Positions 9,438 through 17,766 of a stretch of DNA of 34,810 nt are shown here, piece by piece. The notes under the pieces were generated by a model. It made no database searches. It saw only the letters and a list, made by a program, of their open reading frames with translations, and was not told the DNA's origin. Positions within the stretch are counted from its first letter, which is position 1. Each line of letters starts with the position of its first letter. Location: assembly GCA_029225485.1 (NCBI GenBank), contig JAQXWO010000125.1:1-34810 (forward strand), written 5' to 3'. The translations under genes were made by a program, and so were the position numbers. The stretch is from Lachnospiraceae bacterium. GTDB taxonomy: Bacteria; Bacillota; Clostridia; Lachnospirales; Lachnospiraceae.

Positions 9438-10364
9438 ATGGCAATACACAGATTACTTTTTCTGTCCGCAGTTCTTTCTCTGATTCTGTTTTGCGGAGGC
9501 TGCGGCGGTGAGCAGACAACCGGAGGGTCTGGAAAAGTACCGTATACTCCCGGTCAGACGACCGTTCTGGTGCCTGCTGCCGATCAGAAAAAAACATCCG
9601 GTGCAGATCCCCTGCTGCTGGATTTTTCTCATACAGACGATGGATATTTTATGGGTCTCGTAACCGGAGAGGATACTCTCGTAAATATTCAGGTGATCGG
9701 ATCGGATCAGGTGACTTACAAATATTTTCTCAGTACTTCTGATACGTATACTGCTTTTCCTTTCACAGCCGGAAATGGTACCTATATCATTCTGGGATAT
9801 GAAAATATCGGTGGCAATCAGTATGCATCTCTGTTTAACTATACTTTGGATGTGGAACTCAAAAATGAATTTCTTCCCTTTCTGTATCCTAATCAATATG
9901 TGGATTTTACAGAAAAAAATGATGCGGTAAAACTGGCAGCAGAATTATCTGCTGACGCCGGATCGGATCTGGATGCTCTTTCTGCCATATATGAATATGT
10001 AACCACTCATATTACATATGATAATGACAAGGCGGCATCCGTTCAGGACATGTATCTTCCGGACATTGACGATACGCTCCGTACAGGCAAGGGCATCTGT
10101 TTTGACTATGCAGCTCTCACAGCCGCCATGCTGAGGTCTCTGTCCATTCCCGCAAGGCTTGATATCGGCTACAGCGGAAATGTCCGCCATGCCTGGATCA
10201 CGGTATATATTGAATCCATCGGCTGGGTGGAACGCGCAGTGGAGTTTAATGGTGATGAGTGGAAGCTCATGGACCCTACATTCGCTTCGGCCATGTCCAA
10301 TTCAAATGCGGTCAGAGATTATACCGGTGACGGTTCCAACTATACGTTACAATATGTAAGATAA
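9438..10364 (+). CDS. Lipoprotein with transglutaminase-like domain
   Basis: Lipobox-like LILFCGGCGG; Cys/His/Asp triad context GKGICFDYAALTAAMLRSLSIPARL...RHAWITVYIESIGW...LMDPTFAS. Confidence 0.88.
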   Translation: MAIHRLLFLSAVLSLILFCGGCGGEQTTGGSGKVPYTPGQTTVLVPAADQKKTSGADPLLLDFSHTDDGYFMGLVTGEDTLVNIQVIGSDQVTYKYFLSTSDTYTAFPFTAGNGTYIILGYENIGGNQYASLFNYTLDVELKNEFLPFLYPNQYVDFTEKNDAVKLAAELSADAGSDLDALSAIYEYVTTHITYDNDKAASVQDMYLPDIDDTLRTGKGICFDYAALTAAMLRSLSIPARLDIGYSGNVRHAWITVYIESIGWVERAVEFNGDEWKLMDPTFASAMSNSNAVRDYTGDGSNYTLQYVR

Positions 10365-10365
10365 T

Positions 10366-10539
10366 ATGAGCCAAGGGACAAATGGACATAAAATACATGC
10401 TTGCATGTATTTTTATGTCTATGAGGACCGCAAAACATGAGAAAGTAGCCATTTTTCGCAGAAAAATGAGCGGATTTCGAATGTTTCGTCGATTTTGAGA
10501 GTGCGCAGCACGGAAAAATCGACGGCAGGCTCATTTGTC
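10366..10539 (+). ncRNA. Structured RNA-like element, copy A (174 nt), candidate HEARO/omegaRNA-like or novel class
   Basis: ATGAGCC(10366-72)/GGCTCAT(10528-34) crosses GACAAATG(10377-84)/CATTTGTC(10532-39). HP1 GACATAAAATACATGC-tt-GCATGTATTTTTATGTC; HP2 CATTTTTcgcagAAAAATG; mini-HP CGAAtgtTTCG; HP4 GTCGATTTT gaga GTGC gca GCAC gga AAAATCGAC. Same layout as 33444-33617. Strand is inferred. Confidence 0.6.
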
Positions 10540-10585
10540 GGGCAACTCATGACATTAGTATATCCTGATGCAAAGGAGGTTTTAC

Positions 10586-11626
10586 ATGAAACAGAAATTT
10601 ACCAATGAGGATCTTTCTATTTTCTGCAGCCAGTTGTCCATGATACTCCACTCCGGCATTTCTGTCCTTGAGGGCATCTCCATTCTGTACGAAGATGCTC
10701 CGGAGGGAGGAGAGAAACAGATTCTGGAAACGGTTAACACGGTACTCATGGAAACCGGCGAGCTGGCTCCCGCACTTCGCGATTCCGGTGCTTTTCCTGA
10801 ATATATGATACACATGGTGGAGATCGGTGAGCGTTCCGGTACTCTCGATGAGGTGATGGACTCTCTTGGTGATCATTATGAAAGGGAAGATGCGATCTCT
10901 CGCACGATCCATGATGCTTTGATATATCCTCTGATTATGATTTTTATGCTCCTTTCTGTCCTGGCTGTCCTGATCGTACAGGTAATGCCTGTCTTTCAGC
11001 AGGTGTTTCAGCAGCTGGGCATGGAGCTCTCAGGCGCCGCAAATGCCCTGTATCTGCTGGGACAGAAGATGCGGCAGTATTCCTGCATTTTAGTTCTATT
11101 GATTCTCCTGCTGGCTGCGGATGTCTTTCTCGTCCTCCGGCTTCCAAACTGGCGGACCCGGCTGATCTCATCAGCAGAGAAACTGCCTATTTTCAGAAAT
11201 ATTTCCATTCTGCTGGCCTGCTCCCGTTTTTCCGGCGCCATGGCCCGGGCACTTAAAAGCGGACTTGATGTGGATGAGAGCTTTCGTCTGGCTTCAAATC
11301 TGGTAGAACAGCCTGATTTCAAAGCAAAAGTTCTTCTGGCAGCAGAAAAAATCCATGAAGGAGAGGATTTCTCAGAAGCTCTCCGGCAGACAGGTATCTA
11401 TTCCGGACTGAATGCACGCATGATCTCCGTGGGCTTCAGGACCGGCTCCACAGATGCCGCGCTGGAAAAGATTTCCATATCCTGTCAGGAAGAAGCGGAT
11501 ACCCGTATTCAAAATATGGTAAGTGCTCTGGAGCCAGCCATTGTAGCCGTTTTATCTGTATTGACCGGACTGATTCTTTTATCTGTCATGCTTCCTTTGC
11601 TTAGTATCATGTCCGGTATCGGCTGA
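10586..11626 (+). CDS. Type II secretion/type IV pilus inner-membrane platform protein (GspF/PilC/ComGB family)
   Basis: FCSQLSMILHSGISVLEGISIL, ...ALEPAIVAVLSVLTGLILLSVMLPLLSIMSGIG; SD AAAGGAGG before MKQKFTNEDL. Confidence 0.92.
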   Translation: MKQKFTNEDLSIFCSQLSMILHSGISVLEGISILYEDAPEGGEKQILETVNTVLMETGELAPALRDSGAFPEYMIHMVEIGERSGTLDEVMDSLGDHYEREDAISRTIHDALIYPLIMIFMLLSVLAVLIVQVMPVFQQVFQQLGMELSGAANALYLLGQKMRQYSCILVLLILLLAADVFLVLRLPNWRTRLISSAEKLPIFRNISILLACSRFSGAMARALKSGLDVDESFRLASNLVEQPDFKAKVLLAAEKIHEGEDFSEALRQTGIYSGLNARMISVGFRTGSTDAALEKISISCQEEADTRIQNMVSALEPAIVAVLSVLTGLILLSVMLPLLSIMSGIG

Positions 11627-11651
11627 ATACATATTTGGGGGATATTTTAAT

Positions 11652-11981
11652 ATGAATCTTCACAAAAAGAAAAAGCTGCCTTTCAAGCTTTATGGTGCCA
11701 TACTTTTCTTCCTTGTCTGCGGAGGTTTCTGCGTGGCAGAAATTTCTTCTGTTTCCAGACAATCTTCCAGAGCTGAACTGGAAAATCTCCAGTCCGCACT
11801 GGAACGCAGCGCAGTCCACTGTTATGCGACGGAAGGTGTCTATCCGGAAAGTCTGGACTATATCCGGCAGCATTACGGGATTACCTGGAATCCGGACAAA
11901 TACGTGGTTGACTATGAAATCATCGGCTCTAATCTGAAACCGACGATCACAGTGATTCCGCTCCAGAGACAGGAGGGGTAA
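11652..11981 (+). CDS. Small pilin-like membrane protein
   Basis: N-terminal TM then amphipathic region; in tight operon with GspF-like gene. Confidence 0.55.
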   Translation: MNLHKKKKLPFKLYGAILFFLVCGGFCVAEISSVSRQSSRAELENLQSALERSAVHCYATEGVYPESLDYIRQHYGITWNPDKYVVDYEIIGSNLKPTITVIPLQRQEG

Positions 11982-11982
11982 T

Positions 11983-12465
11983 ATGGTAAAAAAGAAAACG
12001 CATTCTTCTATGAACAGCCTGTTTGCCGTTCTCCTTCTGATGATGTTCGCAGCCTCCGCTTTTCTGCTGATACTGCTCGGTTCCCGTATTTATCAGAACG
12101 GTACGAACAAACTCGATGAAAATTATACAATTCGTACCGCTGTCGCATACGTCACAGAAAAAATACGCCAGCACGAGGACACCGGCTGTATTTCCATGCA
12201 GGAGCTGGACGACCTTCCGGCTCTCTGTCTGAGGGATATGATCAATGAGGATACTTTTTATACTTATATTTATTTTTATGACCATTCCCTCAAGGAACTT
12301 TTCATCCGGCAGAATACGCCGCCTTCCCCTGAGATGGGCAGTACCATTGTGGAGCTTTCTGATTTTTCGATTACAGAGAGTCCGGAAGGTGTTTTCACTG
12401 TCACTGCGGTGACGGATGACGGTGTATCTCTGTCTGAACTGATTTTTCCTGTGGTTCAGCCGTAA
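11983..12465 (+). CDS. Conserved membrane protein, DUF4860-like
   Basis: Single N-terminal TM; operonic context. Family assignment from memory, tentative. Confidence 0.5.
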   Translation: MVKKKTHSSMNSLFAVLLLMMFAASAFLLILLGSRIYQNGTNKLDENYTIRTAVAYVTEKIRQHEDTGCISMQELDDLPALCLRDMINEDTFYTYIYFYDHSLKELFIRQNTPPSPEMGSTIVELSDFSITESPEGVFTVTAVTDDGVSLSELIFPVVQP

Positions 12466-12484
12466 CTATATTTGGAGGAAATCT

Positions 12485-12940
12485 ATGAAAAAAAGACGGC
12501 CTCAGACAGGCTACGGCCTGTTTTTCATTGAATTTATCATTGCTCTGTTTTTTTTCCTGCTGATCGGCACCATCTGTATCCGTGTGTTTGTATATGCTCA
12601 TCAGGTCACACAAAAAGCAGATGCACTCAGCCACGCTCAGGCACTTTCTGCTTCTCTTGCAGAAGCCATAGAAGGATCCGACGGCAGCGGAGAATCTTTG
12701 CTGGCTTTCTTTCCGGACGCTGTTCTTTCCGAAGATAAATGCCTTCTGACCCTTTCTTTCCATCAGGATTTTACGGAATGCAACCAGGAGGAAGCCTTTT
12801 ATACGCTCACGGCTGAGCTTTCCCCGTCTGAGCGTAGAAAAGCAGCAGATATCACGGTAAAAAACCGGGATCAGGAGCTGATTTATCATCTTTCTGTCTC
12901 CTTTTACCGCCCCTTAACAAGAGAGGAGGCACTGTCATGA
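12485..12940 (+). CDS. Prepilin-like protein with class III signal peptide
   Basis: MKKRRPQTGYG|LFFIEFIIALFFFLLIG: basic leader, Gly at -1, Glu at +5, hydrophobic helix. Confidence 0.65.
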   Translation: MKKRRPQTGYGLFFIEFIIALFFFLLIGTICIRVFVYAHQVTQKADALSHAQALSASLAEAIEGSDGSGESLLAFFPDAVLSEDKCLLTLSFHQDFTECNQEEAFYTLTAELSPSERRKAADITVKNRDQELIYHLSVSFYRPLTREEALS

Positions 12941-13431
12941 AAAACAGAAAACATCCTTTTTCCATGCCCGGACTTTCCCTTCTTGTATTGATTCTGCTTT
13001 CCCTCTGCCTGGTGACTTTTTCTCTGATTTCTCTCTCCGGCTCTTCGGCGGATGAAAAGCTGAGTCAGAAAACGGCAGACCGCACCACAGTTTACTATCA
13101 GGCTTCTGACGCTGCCAATGATCTGCTTGAAAGGATCGATACAGCTCTTGCAGGATATCTGCAGCAGAGCTGCATGACATCCAATCCCAAAATTGACTGG
13201 TACAGTTCCTGCCGTCATCTGACAGAACTGATCGAAGGAAGTACTCTTGAACAGGATCTGTTTTCCTTCTCTGTACCTGTCACAGATGACCAGATTCTTC
13301 TTGTGGGCCTGAAACTGAGCTATCCTGAAGAGCCGACCGACATGATGTATCAGATTACGACCTGGAAAATTGTAAATACAACAGAATGGAATCCCGATAC
13401 AAAGCAAAATCTGTACCAGTTTGACAGCTAG
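12937..13431 (+). CDS. Pilin-operon membrane protein of unknown function
   Basis: ATGA overlap with the upstream gene; N-terminal TM. Its TAG stop overlaps the CTAG end of the 13428-13592 repeat. Confidence 0.6.
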   Translation: MKNRKHPFSMPGLSLLVLILLSLCLVTFSLISLSGSSADEKLSQKTADRTTVYYQASDAANDLLERIDTALAGYLQQSCMTSNPKIDWYSSCRHLTELIEGSTLEQDLFSFSVPVTDDQILLVGLKLSYPEEPTDMMYQITTWKIVNTTEWNPDTKQNLYQFDS

Positions 13432-13592
13432 TATAATCCACGCTAAATAACCGCCTGTTTCGCTGGCCTGCTTTCCCGATAGCACAGTTGTAAAAGCCTC
13501 AGCGTAGCCCGCTACGCCTGCGTTTTTACAACTGTACTCTCGAAAAAGCATCCTCACCGAAACATTAAGGTATTTATCGTGGCTTATACTAG
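13428..13592. repeat. Copy 2 (complete, 165 bp) of the MITE-like long-hairpin repeat, inverted relative to copy 1
   Basis: CTAGTATAATCCACG...CGTGGCTTATACTAG terminal inverted repeat; near-identical to the reverse complement of 1-141. Confidence 0.88.
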
Positions 13593-13662
13593 TCAAACTC
13601 CTGAAATCTGCCCGGAACATACCTCATCATTCATTTCTCCATCCACATCTGTTCGAAAACCA

Positions 13663-13821
13663 GCTGTCTGTCTCAGGTATATCCAACACGTCTGACCTCG
13701 GAACGGACTGCCAAAAAATATGTCTGACCGGAAAGGACATTTCATGTCCTGCTCCGGCGGACATATTTTATGACTGTCCGGGCAGGAGGCAGCACGGGTG
13801 GATATACCTGAGGCAGACAGC
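13663..13821. repeat. Unrelated ~159-bp imperfect long-hairpin element
   Basis: GCTGTCTGTCTCAGGTATATCCA / TGGATATACCTGAGGCAGACAGC arms; inner CGGAC/GTCCG, AAAATATGTC/GACATATTTT, GGACAT-ttc-ATGTCC. Confidence 0.8.
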
Positions 13822-13959
13822 GTCACTCTGAACATCAGCGTCAAATATAGCCCTGAAATGAGTGTACATCCCCTCCTTTTTGTGTTATGGTATCTGTAAA
13901 GGTTCCGGGCATCCCGGACAGTCATCTGTAAGTACAAAAGAAAGGCAGGTTTCAAATTT

Positions 13960-15171
13960 ATGAAATACGATTTTGAGTCTATCATGGACCGACGCGGTAT
14001 GGATGCAATCGCGCTGGACAACATCGGAAAGGATCCGGGAAACGCACCGGATGCTCCTGTAGAGGGATTTGACGCAATCCCCATGTGGGTGGCTGATATG
14101 AATTTTCCGACGGTTCCCACCGTGACGGAGGCGATCCGGGAGCGGATCAGCCATCCGGCATTCGGCTATTTTTCTCCCCGCAAAGAGTATTATGATTCTA
14201 TTATCAAGTGGCAGGAGACAAGAAACGGTGTCACCGGGCTTACCAGCGAACACATCGGTTATGAAAACGGCGTACTGGGCGGCGTACTCAGCGCTCTCAA
14301 TGTATTCTGTTCCAAAGGGGACAAGGTCCTGCTGCACCTTCCCACCTATATCGGCTTCACAGGCAGCCTGAAAAACAATGGATATGAGATCGTCCACAGT
14401 CCTCTTGTCATGGATGAAAACGGCATCTGGAGGATGGATTTTGAAGATATGGAGAAGAAACTCTCCGAGGAACATATTCATGCGGCCATCTTCTGTTCTC
14501 CTCACAATCCCTGCGGCCGTGTCTGGGAACGCTGGGAGATCGAGAGAGCCATGGAGCTGTTCCGCAAATATGATGTCTACGTAGTCTCCGATGAGATCTG
14601 GTCTGACATCATCATGCCGGGCCATAAGCACATCCCTACCCAGTCTGTCTCAGAGGACGCCCGTAACCGCACCGCTGCCATGTACGCCCCCTCCAAGACC
14701 TTCAACCTGGCCGGTCTGGTGGGCAGCTATCATATTGTGTACAACCGGTGGATCCGGGAACGCATGGAAAAAGAATCCTCCCTGTCCCATTATAATGAGA
14801 TGAATGTGCTTTCCATGTATGCTCTGATCGGGGCCTACAAAGAGGAAGGCTATGAATGGGTGGACGAATTGTGTCAGGTGCTGGGGAAAAATATGGAATT
14901 TGCCTGCGATTTTATCCAGAACCGTCTGGAAGGAATCACCTTCGGACGTCCGGAAGGTACCTATATGCTCTTCCTGGACTGCACCGGCTGGTGCGAGAAA
15001 CACCACAAAACGATCGAAGATGTGGAAAAGGCGGCATGGAATGTGGGCGTCGCCGTCCAGGACGGACGAAAATTCCACGGTCCCTGCCACCTTCGTGTCA
15101 ATCTGGCGCTTCCGCTTTCCCGTGTCAGAGAAGCCTTTGAGCGCCTGGAAAAATACGTGTTTATAAAATAA
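13960..15171 (+). CDS. patB: PatB/MalY family PLP-dependent aminotransferase / cystathionine beta-lyase
   Basis: 403 aa; MKYDFESIMDRRGMDAIALDNIG, SPHNPCGRVW, YAPSKTFNLAGL (PLP Lys). Confidence 0.93.
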   Translation: MKYDFESIMDRRGMDAIALDNIGKDPGNAPDAPVEGFDAIPMWVADMNFPTVPTVTEAIRERISHPAFGYFSPRKEYYDSIIKWQETRNGVTGLTSEHIGYENGVLGGVLSALNVFCSKGDKVLLHLPTYIGFTGSLKNNGYEIVHSPLVMDENGIWRMDFEDMEKKLSEEHIHAAIFCSPHNPCGRVWERWEIERAMELFRKYDVYVVSDEIWSDIIMPGHKHIPTQSVSEDARNRTAAMYAPSKTFNLAGLVGSYHIVYNRWIRERMEKESSLSHYNEMNVLSMYALIGAYKEEGYEWVDELCQVLGKNMEFACDFIQNRLEGITFGRPEGTYMLFLDCTGWCEKHHKTIEDVEKAAWNVGVAVQDGRKFHGPCHLRVNLALPLSRVREAFERLEKYVFIK

Positions 15172-15988
15172 AATCCTTCAGATTCTGATACATCCTACCG
15201 CGAAGTTCTGAAAGGGACATCTGTTTTGCCTCGGCTGCGGCATCCAGGCTTCCTTTCAGTACCCGCGGAATTTCTTTCAGCTCCAGCCGCTCCGTCTCCA
15301 GTGCCCAGGCGACTGCGGAGATCCCGTCGGTCTCCACAAACAGACGGTCTGCCGGTATCTCCTGCAGCATTTTCCGGTACAGATCTGCGGCAGGCTCTTT
15401 TCCCGACTCTAGGGAAGATGCCAGATCAGGTCCCAGAGTAAAGTAGCATCCCATCTCAATAAAATCCTCCAGACTGTCCTGATCACCGGAATACCAGTGA
15501 ACACAGACCTTACCCGGGTATCCCCGCAGCAGCTCCGCGATTTCCCGCTCCTGCCCCTTGGTGTGGAGGATCACCGGCTTTCTGAACCCGGCTGCCAGCT
15601 CCAGCTGACGCACGAAAACTCTGCGCTGCACACTGAGAGGCACATCACACCACACAGAATCCATGCCGATCTCTCCCACCGCATCACTCATCTGCAGATA
15701 CCGCCTGTAATCATCCGGACAATATCTGTCACTGTACCAGGGATGTATGCCAAAGCTCAGCAGCATATCCCGGGACTCACCCAGATACTTTTTCATCTGT
15801 TCCCACTCTTCCGGCGTCCCGCTGCTGAAAAAAGTGACGATCCCACCCTGTCTTCGCAGGGCAAGTTCTTCCTCTGCCATGGCAGCCTTTTCCGTGTCTG
15901 ACAGCCCGACACTGTATTCTTCTGCAAAACAGGCCAGATGCGCGTGCATATCCGGCACCTGCATCCGGCCATCTGATTCCCGTCTCAT
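15161..15988 (-). CDS. TatD-family metal-dependent hydrolase
   Basis: MQVPDMHAHLACF, FSFGIHPWYSD-type, AVGEIGMDSVW, ILHTKGQE, VCVHWYSGDQ, LFVETDG. Confidence 0.88.
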   Translation of the reverse strand: MRRESDGRMQVPDMHAHLACFAEEYSVGLSDTEKAAMAEEELALRRQGGIVTFFSSGTPEEWEQMKKYLGESRDMLLSFGIHPWYSDRYCPDDYRRYLQMSDAVGEIGMDSVWCDVPLSVQRRVFVRQLELAAGFRKPVILHTKGQEREIAELLRGYPGKVCVHWYSGDQDSLEDFIEMGCYFTLGPDLASSLESGKEPAADLYRKMLQEIPADRLFVETDGISAVAWALETERLELKEIPRVLKGSLDAAAEAKQMSLSELRGRMYQNLKDFIL

Positions 15989-15992
15989 TTTA

Positions 15993-16721
15993 TCACTTCT
16001 CCTTGATGATCCGATGGATCCTGGCTCTTAAGCCGCCCTGTTCGTACAGCCACTCTCTGGTACGGTTCTTTTCCGTCACAGAGATCTCCTGACGGATGCC
16101 TTCCCCCGCCGCGCCGAAGATCAGGATACGATCCGACAGATAGATAGCCTCATCCGTATCATGAGTCACCAGAAGCGTCGTCTTTTTCATATCATCGCAC
16201 AGCGTCCGCAGCCAGTCCTGCATATCGCTCCTGGTGATGACGTCCAGCGCCCCAAAAGGCTCATCCAGCAGATAAATACCTGCCTCGCACAGTGTCGTAC
16301 GCAGAAAGGCCGCCCTCTGCCGCATCCCGCCGGACAGTTCGGAAGGGTACTTATCTTCGCACCCTTCCAGACCAAACCGAGCCATCTGGGCCCGGGCCGC
16401 GTCTTTCATCTTCTCTTTCTGATGATGGATCTCACCATACAGACAGACGTTGTCCAGAATTGTCTTCCAGGGGAACAGCAGATCGTTCTGGGGCATATAG
16501 GCAAACTGCCCGCAGCCGCCCCCGACCGGACTGCCGTCGATCCGAATCTGCCCGCTGTCTGCCTTCAGTATCCCTGCCAATACATTCAAGAGGGTGGACT
16601 TGCCGCATCCGGAAGGCCCCAGAATACTGACAAATTCACCATCCTTTACCTCAAAGGAGAGATCCTGGAGGATTTCTTTATCCGTATAGGAAAAATTCAG
16701 ATGATTTACTTCCAGTCTCAT
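15993..16721 (-). CDS. thiZ: ABC transporter ATPase (SsuB/TauB/ThiZ-like)
   Basis: Walker A GPSGCGKST, signature LSGGMRQRAA, LLDEPFGALD; downstream of TPP riboswitch. Confidence 0.88.
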   Translation of the reverse strand: MRLEVNHLNFSYTDKEILQDLSFEVKDGEFVSILGPSGCGKSTLLNVLAGILKADSGQIRIDGSPVGGGCGQFAYMPQNDLLFPWKTILDNVCLYGEIHHQKEKMKDAARAQMARFGLEGCEDKYPSELSGGMRQRAAFLRTTLCEAGIYLLDEPFGALDVITRSDMQDWLRTLCDDMKKTTLLVTHDTDEAIYLSDRILIFGAAGEGIRQEISVTEKNRTREWLYEQGGLRARIHRIIKEK

Positions 16722-16733
16722 AATACTGACCTT

Positions 16734-17735
16734 TTACTGAGCAAGAAATTCATTGGTATAGCAGTCGGATGCCGGAAGGACATTCTCGATCACTCCATAC
16801 TCCTGCATGAAAGAAGAATAATTGTCCCACACTTCATCCTTCATCATTCCCCAGGTCTCAGTGCCTTCCATAAATTTGCCTGCCAGATATTCCTGTGATT
16901 TCTTCAGCATCTCGATATCATAGTTCGGTGCATGGGAGAAAAGGATCTCCGCAGCAGCATCCGGATCTGCGATAGTATCCTCATAGCCCTTCGCCGTGGC
17001 ACGCAGAAATGCAGAGATCATCTCCGGATCCGATTCAATCACGGCATCGCTGGTGATGATCACCGGCGTATAATAATCCAGCCTCTCATCCAGCTGGCTG
17101 CACTCCATATAGTTAAGCTCACATCCGTTCATCTCCGCCTGAATGCAGTCCCATCCCTCAAAGAACCACATGATATCACAGCTTTTTCCCAGTGCTTCAA
17201 ATCCGCTGCCATCAGAGATCACCATATTCAGCTTTGAAAAATCTGCTCCTGCCTGAGTCATGCATGCTTCCAGCACTGCGGACTCTCCCGGACCGCCCCA
17301 TCCGGCATAGGTCTTCCCCTCAAAATCCGCCGGTGACTCGATTCCACTGTCTGCCAGGCTGACAAAGCCTGAGGTATTGTGCTGGATCACAGTCGCCACT
17401 GCCTTGATGGGCAGGGGATCTTCTGCGGAAAGCGCGATCGTCACATCCTCCTGATAGCTGATGCCGAAGGTACCTTTCTGCTGAGCCACCAGAGTCGCCG
17501 TAGCGCCGTCGGTAGGCTCGATGATCTCCACATCCAGCCCTTCTGCCTCATAATATCCCTGATCCAGTGCCACATACATGCCCGTATGGTTGGTATTCGG
17601 CACATAATCCAGGATCACTGTCACCTTTTTCAATTCTCCGCCGTCTGCCTCCTCAGCACACACAACAGAGGTCATTCCCATCGCCATCGCTGTACTCATT
17701 AAAAGAGCCATTCCTTTTTTCCATTTGTTGTTCAT
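16734..17735 (-). CDS. thiY: ABC transporter substrate-binding protein, NMT1/THI5 (ThiY-like; HMP/thiamine precursor)
   Basis: VILDYVPNTNHTGMYVALDQGYYEAEGLDVEI, CDIMWFFEGWD; operon with TPP riboswitch. Confidence 0.88.
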   Translation of the reverse strand: MNNKWKKGMALLMSTAMAMGMTSVVCAEEADGGELKKVTVILDYVPNTNHTGMYVALDQGYYEAEGLDVEIIEPTDGATATLVAQQKGTFGISYQEDVTIALSAEDPLPIKAVATVIQHNTSGFVSLADSGIESPADFEGKTYAGWGGPGESAVLEACMTQAGADFSKLNMVISDGSGFEALGKSCDIMWFFEGWDCIQAEMNGCELNYMECSQLDERLDYYTPVIITSDAVIESDPEMISAFLRATAKGYEDTIADPDAAAEILFSHAPNYDIEMLKKSQEYLAGKFMEGTETWGMMKDEVWDNYSSFMQEYGVIENVLPASDCYTNEFLAQ

Positions 17736-17766
17736 TGTTTTTTCCTCTTTTCTGATTTTTTTATAT

